Positions 26,466-37,766 are shown, counted from the first letter of the stretch. The stretch is 64,000 nucleotides of DNA from Flavobacterium sp. (GCF_027490375.1 NZ_JAIXYH010000083.1:1-64000); one strand, 5' to 3'. The notes: generated by a model from the sequence alone, not told the origin. Numbers and translations are program-made.

Positions 26466-28943
26466 ATGATAGATCAGTCCGATTTTAACTCCTCTGAATC
26501 GCAAATCAGTTTCGATTTTAAGGGATTCCTTATTAAAACGCTCAGCTACTGGAAGTGGTTTTTGCTTAGCTGGGCGATTGCTTTTACGTGGGCTTACCAA
26601 GTCAATATCCGAAAGGAGAAAATCTATGCGGTCGACACTACTATTTCTGTGAAAGAAGAAAGTAATCCTTTTTTTACGGCCAACACCAGTTTGGTTTTTA
26701 ACTGGGGAGGAACTAGCGATCAGGTGCAAACCATTATTTCATTATTAAAATCGCGTTCGCACAACGAATTGGTTGTAGATGAGTTGGAATTCTACATTCA
26801 ATACCTCGAGCAGGGTAAATACAATAAAATTGACGTATACGGCAGTGCACCTTTTAAAGTGAACATCGATAAAGACAAACCGCAATTAGCCGATAGAGAA
26901 ATCAAGATTAAGTTTGTTGATGCTAGTTCATACGTACTAACAATACCGTTTGAAGCCAATACGGCAGGAGCATATTTGTACAGCAACAAATCTCGAACAG
27001 ATGTGGCGGTGCCTCAAGGAACTTTTGTAAGGCGCTATCGCGTGGGCAGCAAAGTAGTTTTGCCCTTTTTGTCTTGGACGCTCGATATTACCGACATGTC
27101 TGGAAAGCAGGTAGGAAAGGAGTACTTTGTAAGCTTTTCGAATTTTGATGGCGTTGTGGGAAGCTATCAAGGCATTAGTGCCGAGCCGGATGCTAAAGGA
27201 GGATCAATTTTAAAATTGAGTTTGCAAGGTCACAATAAAGCGCGAATGGTAGATTATTTAAATACGACTGTTCGGATTTTAAAGGAAACACAATTAGCTG
27301 CAAAAAATCAGTTTGCAACGAATACCATTAACTTTATTGATAGTACGATGCGTGCTATGGAAGAATCGTTGCGCAAAACAACCGATGAATTAAAGAGTTT
27401 TAGTCGAGATAAAAACGTAAGCGCTTTAGAACAAGGCGGAGAAGCAATCAGCACCAAACTCACCGAATTGGATGGTGAGAAAGATCGCATTCAGCGAAAA
27501 ATCGCTTATTTGAATAATTTGGCTTCTTATCTAAAAAAGAGCGTCGATTATTCGAAACTACCTTCGCCATCGGTTGTAGGCATTGAAGACCCGAATATCT
27601 TAGTAAATGTTTCGAAGCTAATAACGCTATCGACGCGGCGAGCTCAAATGCAGTTTTCCGTAAAGAGCGAGAAGTTATACAGCGATTTTGACGTGGAAAT
27701 CTCGGCAATTAAAAGTGTTTTGTTAGAGAATATTATGACGGCGCGTTCGGGTTTAAATTACGATTTGAATTTGGTAAATGCGAAGTTAAATGCAGCCGAA
27801 TCCGAACTAAAGCAAATACCAGAAGACAAGCAAGATTACCTAAAAATTCAGCGCAAGTTTGATTTAGGGAATGAAATTTACACCACTTTTTTGCAAAAAC
27901 GAACCGAAGCCAATATTGTTAAAGCGGCAAACGTCTCGGATATTCGATTCATAGATAATGCTAAAGATGTTGGAGGCGGTTTGATTGGTCCAAAAACCAG
28001 CGTAAACTACATTCTTGCACTGTTTTTAGGTTTTATCATTCCGCTTCTTGGAGTTTTCGGATTGTTTTTCGTGAATAATTCCATTCAGAACACTGATGAT
28101 GTAGCTAAACTTACGTCGATTCCCTTAATTGGTGTCATCGGAAAAAAGAAAACAGAGAGTAATTTGAGCGTATTTGAACGGCCGAAGTCGGCATTGTCGG
28201 AATCGTTCCGTGCGATACGTTCATCCTTACAATTCCTTTACAAGCGTCAGAATTTAGCAGGAGCAAAAACGCTGATGATAACTTCTTCCATAAGTGGAGA
28301 GGGAAAAACGTTTTGCTCGATAAATATTGCTACTGTTTTCGCATTGAGTGAGAAGAAAACTCTAATTGTTGGTTTGGATTTACGCAAACCTAAACTCTTT
28401 AACGATTTTAAAGTTTCGAACGACGTTGGTGCTGTTGATTACCTCGTTGGCTTAAAGTCTTTAGATGAGGTGATTCAAAAAACAAGTATTGCGCACTTGG
28501 ATGTAATTCCGTCGGGGCCCAATCCGCCAAATCCGGCAGAATTAATCATGAGCGATGCGATGACCACGATGCTTGTGGAGTTGAAGTCGCGTTACGACTA
28601 TATAATTTTGGATACACCTCCTGTTGGTTTAGTGTCTGATGCTTTAGAACTTTCGCCTTTAGCTGATGTTACCCTGTATGTAGTGCGCCAGAATTTCACA
28701 AAAAAAGACATGATTACGTTGCTTAACAACCGTCAGAAACGCGGAGAATTGTCGAATGTAAGTATCGTTCTCAACGGATTTGAAAGCAAAGCCAAGTACG
28801 GCTATGGTTACGGCTATAACTACGGTTATGGTTATGGTTACGGAAATTACTCGAGTGGTTACCATGAAGATGATAAGCCGGAAGGTGTTTTTGCTTGGAT
28901 TCAGAACGTCATAAAGCTAATAAAATCAAAAATCAAGAAATAA
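26466..28943 (+). CDS. Wzc-like tyrosine autokinase / chain-length regulator (copy 1)
   Basis: 825 residues. Wzz domain with membrane helix at about 27-45, long periplasmic coiled-coil part (280-470), second membrane helix near 515-535, then the BY-kinase: SGEGKT Walker A (610-615), LIVGLDLRKPKLF Walker A' and YIILDTPPVG Walker B. The tail has ten tyrosines within residues 778-800 in a Tyr-Gly repeat, the autophosphorylation cluster. Cycles of phosphorylation control assembly with the Wza channel. Codon-level hexamer repeats encode the tail. Confidence 0.95.
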   Translation: MIDQSDFNSSESQISFDFKGFLIKTLSYWKWFLLSWAIAFTWAYQVNIRKEKIYAVDTTISVKEESNPFFTANTSLVFNWGGTSDQVQTIISLLKSRSHNELVVDELEFYIQYLEQGKYNKIDVYGSAPFKVNIDKDKPQLADREIKIKFVDASSYVLTIPFEANTAGAYLYSNKSRTDVAVPQGTFVRRYRVGSKVVLPFLSWTLDITDMSGKQVGKEYFVSFSNFDGVVGSYQGISAEPDAKGGSILKLSLQGHNKARMVDYLNTTVRILKETQLAAKNQFATNTINFIDSTMRAMEESLRKTTDELKSFSRDKNVSALEQGGEAISTKLTELDGEKDRIQRKIAYLNNLASYLKKSVDYSKLPSPSVVGIEDPNILVNVSKLITLSTRRAQMQFSVKSEKLYSDFDVEISAIKSVLLENIMTARSGLNYDLNLVNAKLNAAESELKQIPEDKQDYLKIQRKFDLGNEIYTTFLQKRTEANIVKAANVSDIRFIDNAKDVGGGLIGPKTSVNYILALFLGFIIPLLGVFGLFFVNNSIQNTDDVAKLTSIPLIGVIGKKKTESNLSVFERPKSALSESFRAIRSSLQFLYKRQNLAGAKTLMITSSISGEGKTFCSINIATVFALSEKKTLIVGLDLRKPKLFNDFKVSNDVGAVDYLVGLKSLDEVIQKTSIAHLDVIPSGPNPPNPAELIMSDAMTTMLVELKSRYDYIILDTPPVGLVSDALELSPLADVTLYVVRQNFTKKDMITLLNNRQKRGELSNVSIVLNGFESKAKYGYGYGYNYGYGYGYGNYSSGYHEDDKPEGVFAWIQNVIKLIKSKIKK

Positions 28944-28970
28944 GTTAAAACCTTCTTAATTTTAATAGAT

Positions 28971-28978
28971 TATATTTG
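28971..28978 (+). promoter_or_regulatory. -7 promoter element before the nucleotide-sugar genes
   Basis: TATATTTG, 29 bp upstream of the epimerase ATG at 29008 in a 64-bp gap. It suggests separate transcription of the sugar-biosynthesis operon. Confidence 0.5.
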
Positions 28979-29007
28979 CGCTGAAAAAAAATTAAAATCC
29001 GAAATTT

Positions 29008-29988
29008 ATGTCTACTAACCTACCAAAAATTTTGGTTACGGGTGGAGCTGGTTTTATAGGCTCCAATTTATGCGAATATTTTTTGTCTAAAGGATATTCT
29101 GTGGTTTGCCTCGATAATTTGGCAACGGGACACAAAAAAAATCTTGATGGATTTATAGAAAATCCAAATTTTGAATTTATCGAAGGCGACATAAGAAACC
29201 TCGAAGAGTGCCGAAAAGCAGTTTTAGGTTGCGAATTTGTATTGCATCAAGCCGCTCTTGGCTCGGTTCCGCGTTCAATAAACGATCCAATTACAAGTAA
29301 TGATGTTAATGTAGGTGGCTTTGTAAACATGCTAGTTGCTTCGCGCGACGCCGGTGTTAAGCGATTTGTTTACGCGGCGAGCTCGTCGACTTACGGTGAT
29401 TCGGAAGCGCTACCTAAAGTTGAAGATAAAATAGGTAAGCCGCTTTCTCCGTATGCAATAACTAAGTATGTAAATGAGCTTTATGCCGATATTTTTAGTA
29501 GAACTTATGGAATTGAAACCGTTGGTTTGCGGTATTTCAATGTGTTTGGTCGCCGACAAGATCCGAATGGAGCTTATGCTGCGGTGATTCCAAAGTTTGT
29601 TATGCAGTTTATGAAGCACGAAAGTCCAGTAATTAACGGCGATGGTAATTTTAGTCGCGATTTTACTTACGTAGACAATGTGGTTCAGATGAATGAATTA
29701 GCTATAACTACAAATAACCCTGAGGCTGTAAACACGGTGTATAACACAGCTTTTGGCGATAGAACAACACTCAACGATTTAGTACGTTACCTCAAGGAGG
29801 CTTTAGCAAAAAAAGACGTTAAAATAGGAAACGTTGAAGTGATTCATGGACCAAATCGGGCGGGTGATATACCTCATTCCCTCGCTAGTATCGATAAAGC
29901 AAAACAATTATTAAACTACAACCCCAAGTATTCGCTGCAACAAGGACTTGAGATCGCCGTGGATTGGTATTGGGAAAACTTAAAGTAA
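29008..29988 (+). CDS. UDP-HexNAc(A) C4-epimerase, WbpP/TviC-like
   Basis: 326 residues, extended SDR. NAD-binding G12xxG15xxG18, catalytic Ser around 125-127 ([10 protein letters not shown]), Y149-x3-K153, and a signature [14 protein letters not shown] plus [20 protein letters not shown] typical of WbpP/TviC. It interconverts UDP-GlcNAc(A) and UDP-GalNAc(A). It lies one base before a matching 6-dehydrogenase, so the pair should make UDP-GalNAcA. Which reaction comes first (WbpP-WbpO or TviB-TviC order) is not decided by sequence. Confidence 0.88.
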   Translation: MSTNLPKILVTGGAGFIGSNLCEYFLSKGYSVVCLDNLATGHKKNLDGFIENPNFEFIEGDIRNLEECRKAVLGCEFVLHQAALGSVPRSINDPITSNDVNVGGFVNMLVASRDAGVKRFVYAASSSTYGDSEALPKVEDKIGKPLSPYAITKYVNELYADIFSRTYGIETVGLRYFNVFGRRQDPNGAYAAVIPKFVMQFMKHESPVINGDGNFSRDFTYVDNVVQMNELAITTNNPEAVNTVYNTAFGDRTTLNDLVRYLKEALAKKDVKIGNVEVIHGPNRAGDIPHSLASIDKAKQLLNYNPKYSLQQGLEIAVDWYWENLK

Positions 29989-29989
29989 T

Positions 29990-31261
29990 ATGAAAATAGC
30001 AGTAATCGGATTGGGCTATGTGGGTTTACCATTAGCCAGACTTTTTGCCACGAAGTACAACGTCGTAGGATTCGACATCAATAAAGCTCGAATAGCAGAG
30101 TTAAACTCGGGAGTAGATAAAACTTTAGAAGTGGAGTCGGATTTGCTAAAGGCGGTATTAGTACCAAAGAGCCACCAAGGTCAAGGTCTTTATTGTTCGG
30201 CAGATTTAGACGATATAAAAGATTGCACCATTTTCGTAGTTACAGTTCCAACGCCCGTTGATAAAAACAATCGTCCAGACTTAACGCCGCTTTATAAATC
30301 ATCTGAAACAGTAGGTAAAGTTCTGAAAAAAGGCGATATCGTAATTTACGAATCGACCGTTTATCCAGGAGTTACCGAAGACGAATGTGTTCCGGTTTTG
30401 GAACGCGTAAGTGGATTGAAATTTAATTCCGATTTTTACGCGGGTTACAGTCCGGAGCGCATAAATCCAGGTGATAAAGAGCACACGGTTGAGAAAATTC
30501 TAAAAGTTACCGCTGGCTCTACGCCAGAAGTAGGAACTATAGTCGATAATCTATACAAAAGTGTTATTGTAGCTGGAACACATTTAGCACCGACAATCAA
30601 AGTTGCCGAAGCTGCGAAAGTTATCGAGAATTCGCAACGAGATATCAATATTGCTTTTGTGAATGAATTGTCTAAGATTTTTAACTTAATGGGTATTAAT
30701 ACTCATGATGTTTTGGCTGCCGCTGGAACAAAATGGAACTTCCTTCCTTTTAAGCCAGGTTTGGTAGGTGGTCACTGTATCGGTGTAGATCCATACTATC
30801 TGGCTCAAAAAGCACAAGAGCTAGGATATCACCCTGAGATCATACTTGCTGGTCGTCGTTTAAACGATAGTATGGGCGAGTACGTAGCTTCTCAAGCAGT
30901 TAAGCTTATGATAAAGAATGGGATTACCGTCAATTTAGCAAAAGTGCTGATGTTGGGAGTAACCTTCAAAGAAAACTGCCCAGATGTTAGAAATACAAAA
31001 ATCGTTGACGTTATCGCTGCCTTGGAAGATTACGGAATCACGGTCGACATATACGATCCGTGGGCATCGCCAGCTGAAGTAGCGCATGAGTATAATTATT
31101 CAGTTACCAACGAATTACCAAAAGGGAAATATGATGCCGTGATTTTAGGTGTTGCCCATAAAGAATTTGCTAATCTCGACCTTGAGTTATTTAAAACAGA
31201 AAAGGGCATCATTTACGATGTTAAAGGAATTCTAGGCGCTAAAGCCGACGGTTGTTTGTAA
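29990..31261 (+). CDS. UDP-HexNAc 6-dehydrogenase, WbpO/TviB-like
   Basis: 423 residues. N-terminal Rossmann [10 protein letters not shown] (7-16), central [17 protein letters not shown], catalytic Cys263 in [14 protein letters not shown]-terminal UDP-binding domain ([13 protein letters not shown]). These marks separate the WbpO/TviB group (UDP-GalNAc or UDP-GlcNAc to the uronic acid, two NAD+) from UDP-glucose dehydrogenases. It is flanked by the C4-epimerase and a UDP-glucose dehydrogenase and supplies an acidic amino sugar. Confidence 0.9.
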   Translation: MKIAVIGLGYVGLPLARLFATKYNVVGFDINKARIAELNSGVDKTLEVESDLLKAVLVPKSHQGQGLYCSADLDDIKDCTIFVVTVPTPVDKNNRPDLTPLYKSSETVGKVLKKGDIVIYESTVYPGVTEDECVPVLERVSGLKFNSDFYAGYSPERINPGDKEHTVEKILKVTAGSTPEVGTIVDNLYKSVIVAGTHLAPTIKVAEAAKVIENSQRDINIAFVNELSKIFNLMGINTHDVLAAAGTKWNFLPFKPGLVGGHCIGVDPYYLAQKAQELGYHPEIILAGRRLNDSMGEYVASQAVKLMIKNGITVNLAKVLMLGVTFKENCPDVRNTKIVDVIAALEDYGITVDIYDPWASPAEVAHEYNYSVTNELPKGKYDAVILGVAHKEFANLDLELFKTEKGIIYDVKGILGAKADGCL

Positions 31262-31262
31262 T

Positions 31263-32657
31263 ATGACTAAAATTAAAAATATCTGTTGTATCGGTGCTGG
31301 CTACGTTGGCGGTCCTACTATGGCTGTCATCGCTGCTAAATGTCCGGATATAACAGTTACGGTTGTTGATATGAATCCTGATCGAATCCAAGCTTGGAAC
31401 GATCCGGACTTGTCGAAACTTCCAGTATATGAACCCGGGTTAGCTGAAATAGTTGGTGTTGCTCGAGGCAGAAATCTGTTTTTCTCTACAAGTGTAGATC
31501 AAGCCATTGATCAGGCAGAAATGATTTTCATTTCGGTAAATACACCTACAAAAACATATGGTTCTGGAAAAGGTCAGGCTGCCGATTTGAAATATATCGA
31601 GCTTTGTGCACGACAGATTGCCTCAGTTAGCAAAACAAACAAAATAGTTGTCGAGAAGTCGACGCTTCCGGTACGAACTGCCGAGGCCATAAAGAGTATT
31701 CTCGACAATACGGGAAATGGAGCGAAATTTCAAGTTTTGTCTAATCCTGAATTTCTTGCTGAAGGAACGGCGGTTACCGATTTATTGCAACCCGATCGTG
31801 TTTTGATAGGAGGAGAACAAACGCTTGAAGGAAATGCTGCTATTCAGTCATTAGTAAAGATCTATTCAAGTTGGGTGCCTGAAGATAAGATCCTCACTAC
31901 CAATTTGTGGTCTTCCGAGCTTTCAAAGTTAACAGCTAATGCATTCCTAGCTCAAAGAGTTTCTTCGATAAACTCCATATCTGAGTTGTGTGAAAAAACA
32001 GGCGCTGATGTGGCCGAGGTAGCTCGCGCCATCGGTATGGATTCCCGTATCGGACCAAAATTTTTAAATGCTTCGGTCGGATTCGGTGGATCTTGTTTCC
32101 AAAAAGATATTCTAAATTTAGTCTACATCGCTCGTTCATACGGATTAACAGAAGTAGCCGATTACTGGGAACAAGTAATCATAATGAACGACCACCAAAA
32201 AAGTCGGTTTGCTCAAAAAATTGTTCGTGAATTGTACAATACCATCTCTGGTAAAAAAATTGTTTTTCTGGGATGGGCCTTTAAAAAGGACACAAATGAT
32301 ACTCGAGAATCGGCAGCTATTTATGTAGCAAATTTATTGCTTCAAGAACAAGCCGAGTTAGCCATATACGATCCGCAAGTATCGAAAAAACAGATTGTAT
32401 CGGATTTGACTTTGTACACGGATCTAAGTGCAGAAGTAATTCAGAAGCGTGTTGAGGTTCATTCGAACACTGATACTCTATTTGATGCGGCACATGCCAT
32501 CGCTGTTTTAACAGAATGGGACGAATTTAAATCGTACGAATGGAATAAAATTTATAAACAAGTGACCAAACCTGCATTTGTTTTTGACGGCAGAAATATC
32601 CTTCCAAAACAAGAATTAATCAATTTTGGTTTTAAATATTATGGAATTGGAAGCTAA
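31263..32657 (+). CDS. ugd: UDP-glucose 6-dehydrogenase, eukaryotic-type
   Basis: 464 residues. [14 protein letters not shown] dinucleotide loop, [20 protein letters not shown], catalytic Cys278 in [14 protein letters not shown], and [14 protein letters not shown] in the C-terminal domain. This longer version resembles animal/plant UGDH, which also occurs in Bacteroidota. It makes UDP-glucuronate; the epimerase at 44442 can turn this into UDP-galacturonate. The 3' end overlaps the next gene by 17 bp. Confidence 0.94.
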   Translation: MTKIKNICCIGAGYVGGPTMAVIAAKCPDITVTVVDMNPDRIQAWNDPDLSKLPVYEPGLAEIVGVARGRNLFFSTSVDQAIDQAEMIFISVNTPTKTYGSGKGQAADLKYIELCARQIASVSKTNKIVVEKSTLPVRTAEAIKSILDNTGNGAKFQVLSNPEFLAEGTAVTDLLQPDRVLIGGEQTLEGNAAIQSLVKIYSSWVPEDKILTTNLWSSELSKLTANAFLAQRVSSINSISELCEKTGADVAEVARAIGMDSRIGPKFLNASVGFGGSCFQKDILNLVYIARSYGLTEVADYWEQVIIMNDHQKSRFAQKIVRELYNTISGKKIVFLGWAFKKDTNDTRESAAIYVANLLLQEQAELAIYDPQVSKKQIVSDLTLYTDLSAEVIQKRVEVHSNTDTLFDAAHAIAVLTEWDEFKSYEWNKIYKQVTKPAFVFDGRNILPKQELINFGFKYYGIGS

Positions 32658-33675
32658 GAAAAGGAACATACTAATTACCGGAGGATGCGGCTTTATCGGT
32701 TCGCATGTGGTTCGATTATTCGTGACGAAATATCCCAATTACAACATTTATAACCTAGATGCATTAACCTACGCGGGTAATCCGGCAAACTTAGCGGATA
32801 TCGAAACAGCACCAAATTACAAACTAGTAGTTGCAGATATCCGAGATGCGGCAGTTTTGGAAGACTTATTTGCCGAGTTTAATTTCGATTCGGTAATCCA
32901 CTTGGCAGCCGAATCGCACGTAGACCGGTCAATTACGGATCCACTGGCTTTCGTTACAACAAACGTTGTAGGTACAGTAAATCTTTTGCATACAGCGAAA
33001 AAACATTGGATTTCCGATTTTAAGGATAAGTTATTTTATCACATCAGTACTGATGAGGTTTATGGTACTTTAGGAGAAGAAGGTTTTTTTACGGAAGAAA
33101 CTGCTTACGACCCAAACTCACCATATTCGGCGTCGAAGGCCAGCTCAGACCATTTTGTAAGAGCTTACGGAGAAACGTACAAGCTGCCGTTTGTAATTTC
33201 AAACTGTTCCAACAATTACGGACCAAATCAATTTCCTGAAAAGCTAATTCCACTTTTCATCCAAAATTGTCTCGACAAAAAAAGTTTACCTGTTTACGGC
33301 GACGGCAATTATACTCGTGATTGGCTTTTTGTTATAGATCATGCTGCAGCCATCGATACAATTTTTCATAAAGGGAAAGTAGGAGAAACCTATAATATAG
33401 GCGGATTTAATGAATGGAAAAACATTGATTTAGTACGCGTATTGTGCCAACAAATAGATCAAAAATTGGGCAATCCTGAAGGTACATCAGCAGAATTAAT
33501 CGCTTTTGTTACAGATCGTCCCGGACATGATTTTCGTTACGCCATCGATGCTTCCAAAATAAACAAAGAATTAGGGTGGAAGCCGTCGGTAACATTTGAA
33601 GAAGGATTAAGCAAAACAATAGACTGGTATTTACAAAATAAAGAATGGTTAGAGCAGCTAAGCGCTAAGAACTGA
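32641..33675 (+). CDS. rfbB: dTDP-glucose 4,6-dehydratase
   Basis: 344 residues from ATG 32641 (an ATG at 32626 lies deeper in ugd). [15 protein letters not shown] loop, [13 protein letters not shown], catalytic STDEVYG with Asp-Glu, [10 protein letters not shown] active site and [19 protein letters not shown]. It converts dTDP-glucose to dTDP-4-keto-6-deoxyglucose. The usual partners rfbA, rfbC and rfbD are not in the window, so the keto sugar may feed an aminotransferase, or the partners lie elsewhere. Confidence 0.93.
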   Translation: MELEAKKRNILITGGCGFIGSHVVRLFVTKYPNYNIYNLDALTYAGNPANLADIETAPNYKLVVADIRDAAVLEDLFAEFNFDSVIHLAAESHVDRSITDPLAFVTTNVVGTVNLLHTAKKHWISDFKDKLFYHISTDEVYGTLGEEGFFTEETAYDPNSPYSASKASSDHFVRAYGETYKLPFVISNCSNNYGPNQFPEKLIPLFIQNCLDKKSLPVYGDGNYTRDWLFVIDHAAAIDTIFHKGKVGETYNIGGFNEWKNIDLVRVLCQQIDQKLGNPEGTSAELIAFVTDRPGHDFRYAIDASKINKELGWKPSVTFEEGLSKTIDWYLQNKEWLEQLSAKN

Positions 33676-33694
33676 TAGATAATATCGAATCAAA

Positions 33695-35497
33695 ATGCAA
33701 AAAATAAAAGCTATACTGGCAAAAAACTTTGAGAGCTTCGCCTATTTCTACCGCTACTTGAGGTATAGAATTTTTATTTCGATTACTCTAAGTATCGTTG
33801 TTGGTTTTCTTGATGGTTTGGGCTTGTCGATGTTTTTACCTTTATTTCAGGTGCTTGATCCAAGTGCTCCAAAAACCGAAAATGCCCTAACAGGCCCTGT
33901 GGCTTTTCTTCCTAAGTTATTAGATTATTTTTCGATTAATTTCGATATCTACTCTGTCTTAGTAATTCTTTGTGTATTCTTTTGTTTAAAAGGTGTGGCG
34001 CAATACATAAGAACTTCATACCAAGTAGTTTTACAACAAAGCTTCATCAAACAAATCAGATTAACATTAATTGCCTGCTTAAATAAGATCGGTTATAAGT
34101 ATTTTGTTGGATCCGATGTTGGAAGAATTCAGAATACATTAAGCGCTGAGGTTGATAGAGTTGCAAGAGCTTATCAAACCTATTTCACCGCATTGCAGTT
34201 TAGTGTTTTTGTTTTAGTATACATGGGATTTGCATTTTTTGTAGATTTTAAGTTTGCCTTAGTAGTATCTGTTGGAGGATTACTAACAAACCTGATATAC
34301 AAAAAGCTATATGCAAAAACCAAGGGCGCAAGTAGAGAGCTAACGCTGAGTAATCATTTGTTTCAAAGTCTAATCATTCAACGTGTAGCCAATTTCAAGT
34401 ATTTAAAAGCAACAGGTTCCGACGAACGGTTTTCCAAGAAATTGATCAATACAACAATTGACATAGAAAAGGATAATCGCAAAATTGGAATTCTCTCAAG
34501 TATTTTAACGGCTACTCGAGAACCATTGTTGATTTTTGTGGTTGTGCTGGTTATTTTTATACAGGTAGCTGTTTTAAAAGGCGGGTTGTCTACGATTATT
34601 GTAAGCTTGATTTTTTTCTATAAAGCATTAAATGCCTTGATGTTTGTTCAAACACAAACGAATTTATTTCTTGCTGTATCGGGTTCATTGAATAATATGA
34701 GTGAATTCACAGACGAGCTCCAGTCCAATGAAGAAAAAGATGGTACAATAGTTACAACAGGAATTAATACGGGAATTCGATTTGAAAATGTATCATTTGC
34801 ATACAATAACGAACGAATCATTTTAGGAAATATAAATCTAACTTTCCCTAAAAATCAAACCATCGCTTTAGTAGGAGAAAGCGGAAGTGGTAAAACAACG
34901 CTGGTAAATTTGCTTGTAGGATTAATTCAGCCCACTTCAGGAAAAATCCTTTTGGACGAACTTTCGCTTTCTGAAATTAACAAACACGCCTTTCAACAAA
35001 AAGTTGGTTACATAACACAAGACCCCGTAATTTTTAACGATACTATTTTCAATAACGTCACATTTTGGGATCCGCCAACAGAACAAAATAAAGAACGATT
35101 TTATAGAGCACTTGAACAATCTTCAGCAGCCGATTTCGTAGCGTCTTTGCCTGGAAAAGAAAATGAAATGCTCGGAAATGCAGGTATCAATCTCAGTGGC
35201 GGACAAAAACAGCGATTAAGCATTGCTAGAGAACTGTATAAAGATATCAATTTGTTGGTTTTAGATGAAGCTACATCGGCTCTCGACTCTGAAACAGAAC
35301 AAAATATACAAAAAAATATTGATGCATTGAAAGGTAAATATACCGTAGTAATCATTGCACATCGCTTGTCAACAGTTCGTTCAGCAGATATCGTGTGCTT
35401 TCTAAAGAATGGAAAAATTGAAGCAACAGGCAGTTTTGAAGAGCTAACAAATACCAACGCTGATTTTCAGCGAATGGTTAAAATGCAGGAAATATAA
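33695..35497 (+). CDS. ABC transporter, fused membrane and ATPase (PglK/MsbA-like flippase candidate)
   Basis: 600 residues: six-helix export domain (about 20-325) then an ATPase with GESGSGKTT (Walker A, about 394), LSGGQKQR signature (about 500), LLVLDEATSALD Walker B and an IAHRLST H-loop. No Wzx flippase is found in the window, so this half-transporter, acting as a homodimer, is the best candidate for flipping the lipid-linked repeat unit, as PglK does for Campylobacter N-glycan. The stop overlaps the next start (TAATG). Confidence 0.85.
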   Translation: MQKIKAILAKNFESFAYFYRYLRYRIFISITLSIVVGFLDGLGLSMFLPLFQVLDPSAPKTENALTGPVAFLPKLLDYFSINFDIYSVLVILCVFFCLKGVAQYIRTSYQVVLQQSFIKQIRLTLIACLNKIGYKYFVGSDVGRIQNTLSAEVDRVARAYQTYFTALQFSVFVLVYMGFAFFVDFKFALVVSVGGLLTNLIYKKLYAKTKGASRELTLSNHLFQSLIIQRVANFKYLKATGSDERFSKKLINTTIDIEKDNRKIGILSSILTATREPLLIFVVVLVIFIQVAVLKGGLSTIIVSLIFFYKALNALMFVQTQTNLFLAVSGSLNNMSEFTDELQSNEEKDGTIVTTGINTGIRFENVSFAYNNERIILGNINLTFPKNQTIALVGESGSGKTTLVNLLVGLIQPTSGKILLDELSLSEINKHAFQQKVGYITQDPVIFNDTIFNNVTFWDPPTEQNKERFYRALEQSSAADFVASLPGKENEMLGNAGINLSGGQKQRLSIARELYKDINLLVLDEATSALDSETEQNIQKNIDALKGKYTVVIIAHRLSTVRSADIVCFLKNGKIEATGSFEELTNTNADFQRMVKMQEI

Positions 35498-36042
35498 TGT
35501 CACAGCTTCGTAAACATCTAAAATTTACTTGGCGCAACAAATGGCGATATTTCAGAGCCAGCCAAAAGTTAGCCTTTTTAGGCAAGAACGTACACATTGA
35601 CAAGTCTGTCGAATTTATGCGCTTTCCTCATAATATCTCCATTGGCGACGATGTGGTTATTAAAGAAGGTGCCCGAATTTGCAGCTGTAACCAATCTGCA
35701 ATGATCAAAATTGGAAACCGAACCACTATCGGTTATCATAATTTCATATTCTCTTCCGAGAACATTGAAATTGGAGCAGATTGTTTGATAGCGCCATTTG
35801 TTTACATAGTAGATAGTAATCACAGTGCAGCGCGCGATCTACTGATTAATCAGCAGCCTAATGTTACCGCACCCATACAAATTGGCAATGGTGTCTGGAT
35901 TGCAAGTAATGTTACAATTTTAAAAGGGGTAACAATAGGAGATGGCGCTGTGATCGCAGCAAATTCAGTAGTAAATAAAGATGTTCCTCCTTTTGAAATA
36001 TGGGCAGGAACACCGGCTAAAAAAATAAGTACTCGTGAATAA
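35497..36042 (+). CDS. Left-handed beta-helix (hexapeptide) acyltransferase
   Basis: 181 residues. Hexapeptide repeats from about 45 (ISIGDDVVIKEGARI, IKIGNRTTIGYH, IEIGADCLIAPFVYI) to GVWIASNVTILKGVTIGDGA and WAGTPAKKI. SNHSA carries the likely catalytic His. It belongs to the maltose/galactoside O-acetyltransferase group and probably acetylates a sugar hydroxyl or amine in the repeat unit. Confidence 0.88.
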   Translation: MSQLRKHLKFTWRNKWRYFRASQKLAFLGKNVHIDKSVEFMRFPHNISIGDDVVIKEGARICSCNQSAMIKIGNRTTIGYHNFIFSSENIEIGADCLIAPFVYIVDSNHSAARDLLINQQPNVTAPIQIGNGVWIASNVTILKGVTIGDGAVIAANSVVNKDVPPFEIWAGTPAKKISTRE

Positions 36043-36721
36043 ATTTGGTGCAATCGTACTTTCGAGATATAACTCGTCTCGCTTGCCGGGTAAGGCTTTA
36101 ATGACCATACACGGGAAAGAGGTGTTGCAAATTATTATAGAACGTTTATCAATAGTGATACCACTTGAGCGTATAGTTATTGCAACTTCTTCCGAGGCAA
36201 GTGATGATCCGATTGCAGAATTTGCAAAAGTTCGTGGTTATAATTGTTTTCGCGGAAGCTTGGACAATGTTGCACTACGTTTTTACGAAGCAGCGAAGCA
36301 CTACAATTTTGAATATGCCGCCCGCATTAATGGTGATAATGTTTTTGTCGACACACTTGTTCTGAAATCGATGATTAAGCAAATTTCTCACAGCTACGAT
36401 TTCATTACAAACGTTCATAAACGAACCTATCCGAAGGGGATGAGTATTGAAATTGTGAAGTTAAGTTCGTACAGAAATGCGCTAAGTGAAATTTCAACAG
36501 ATAAAAAGTACTTCGAACATGTAACTTCGTACTGGTATGAACACCTTCCCGAGAACGTTTTTTTTCAGTACAATACGGAATTACCAGAAGCTGCAGGTTT
36601 GCAATTCGCATTAGACACACCGGAAGATTTTGAAAACATAAGTAGCATCTTCGATGCGTTTACAGAATCGCACATCAAGTATAATCTTGAGAGAATTTTA
36701 CCTTTATATACTCAAAAATGA
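36035..36721 (+). CDS. Cytidylyltransferase-family protein (SpsF/NeuA-like)
   Basis: 228 residues from GTG 36035, overlapping the acyltransferase stop by 8 bp. VLSRYNSSRLPGKAL at 8-22 is the nucleotide-binding loop of SpsF/CMP-sugar synthetases; ARINGDNVFVD is the metal-binding region. It stands next to a NeuB-type synthase and a sialyltransferase-like gene, so CMP activation of a nonulosonic acid is likely. SpsF-type proteins are poorly studied and may use another sugar. Confidence 0.78.
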   Translation: MNKFGAIVLSRYNSSRLPGKALMTIHGKEVLQIIIERLSIVIPLERIVIATSSEASDDPIAEFAKVRGYNCFRGSLDNVALRFYEAAKHYNFEYAARINGDNVFVDTLVLKSMIKQISHSYDFITNVHKRTYPKGMSIEIVKLSSYRNALSEISTDKKYFEHVTSYWYEHLPENVFFQYNTELPEAAGLQFALDTPEDFENISSIFDAFTESHIKYNLERILPLYTQK

Positions 36722-37761
36722 AACAATTAGAGCCTCGAAATAATGTTTTTGTTTTAGCGACAGAGTATCAGATTATGTTGGCATTATCGGTGATAGAAGA
36801 ATTTTTTTCCGATGGTAGTTATAACAATCAGTTGGTACTGTGCGACCACCGAGGTGGAGGGGTAAATATTGCAATGCTTCCACCAAATGTTAACGCGATT
36901 CGATTAGGTTTTTCGGATCAGAATTTTAAGGAAAGAGTAAAGAACGAGATTTTTAATAAACCACTTGTCAATTTATTTACCTCGCACGCATACAGGCCTT
37001 TCGAGACTTATGTTCTTTCTCAAGTTAAAAAAGAAACAACTATACATCAAATCCAGGACGGTGCTTTGTTTTATCACAAACAAGAAGTATCATTATGGAA
37101 AGGTAGAATAAAAGAAACTTTTAATATCTACTATAAACTTTATAAGAGAGGGATTATTTTAAGAGATTTTATTTGGTTTGGTCGACACATGCACCGAAGT
37201 GGTTACATAAAAAAATTGTGGATGACTCATCCCGATTTATTTATCGATAAAGCCTGTGGAAAGACCATTCAAAAAATTAATCTTTTTCCTACCTCTAATA
37301 GCGTACGAGTTGCAAATAATTGCTTTGTAAGTGGCGATAATAGGGATTTCACAAAATTAGAAAATTGTTTGATTTACCTTGCTCCAATCATTTTAAATGA
37401 AAAATTGTTCGCTTCTGAGATTGAAGAGATTGCAAAGATTTTACATGTTCTAAAAAAAGAAAAGGTGCTCATTAAAATACACCCAGCATATCCGCAACCC
37501 GAGCGCCGAAAAATGATGGAAGCTGCCTTTGGTGATGTAGTGGTACAAAATTATGTTCCAGCTGAATTATACATCGCCAATTCGGTGAACTCATGTGTTG
37601 TTTCGACTGCTTCGACTGCGCTTTTTTATGAGCAATCTCATTGTCCGAGATTTGCCTTAAAGCATTATTATCAGCGAATTGGATTGTATGCCAAATGGAA
37701 AAATGTAAATTTACCAAAAGCGGTAAAACTCATTGACGAGATTGAAGATTTTACAAAATAA
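36718..37761 (+). CDS. Sialyltransferase-like glycosyltransferase
   Basis: 347 residues, overlapping the previous gene (ATGA). N-terminal ATEYQIMLALSVIEEFF, middle HQIQDGALFY, then LIKIHPAYPQ and CVVSTASTALFYEQ. The HP motif and the later S/T-rich motif are the two conserved elements of bacterial sialyl- and polysialyltransferases (GT52, GT38 and relatives). It lies between a CMP-sugar synthetase-like gene and a nonulosonate synthase, so transfer of a sialic-like acid is the simplest role. The family assignment is moderate. Confidence 0.65.
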   Translation: MKQLEPRNNVFVLATEYQIMLALSVIEEFFSDGSYNNQLVLCDHRGGGVNIAMLPPNVNAIRLGFSDQNFKERVKNEIFNKPLVNLFTSHAYRPFETYVLSQVKKETTIHQIQDGALFYHKQEVSLWKGRIKETFNIYYKLYKRGIILRDFIWFGRHMHRSGYIKKLWMTHPDLFIDKACGKTIQKINLFPTSNSVRVANNCFVSGDNRDFTKLENCLIYLAPIILNEKLFASEIEEIAKILHVLKKEKVLIKIHPAYPQPERRKMMEAAFGDVVVQNYVPAELYIANSVNSCVVSTASTALFYEQSHCPRFALKHYYQRIGLYAKWKNVNLPKAVKLIDEIEDFTK

Positions 37762-37766
37762 AAATT

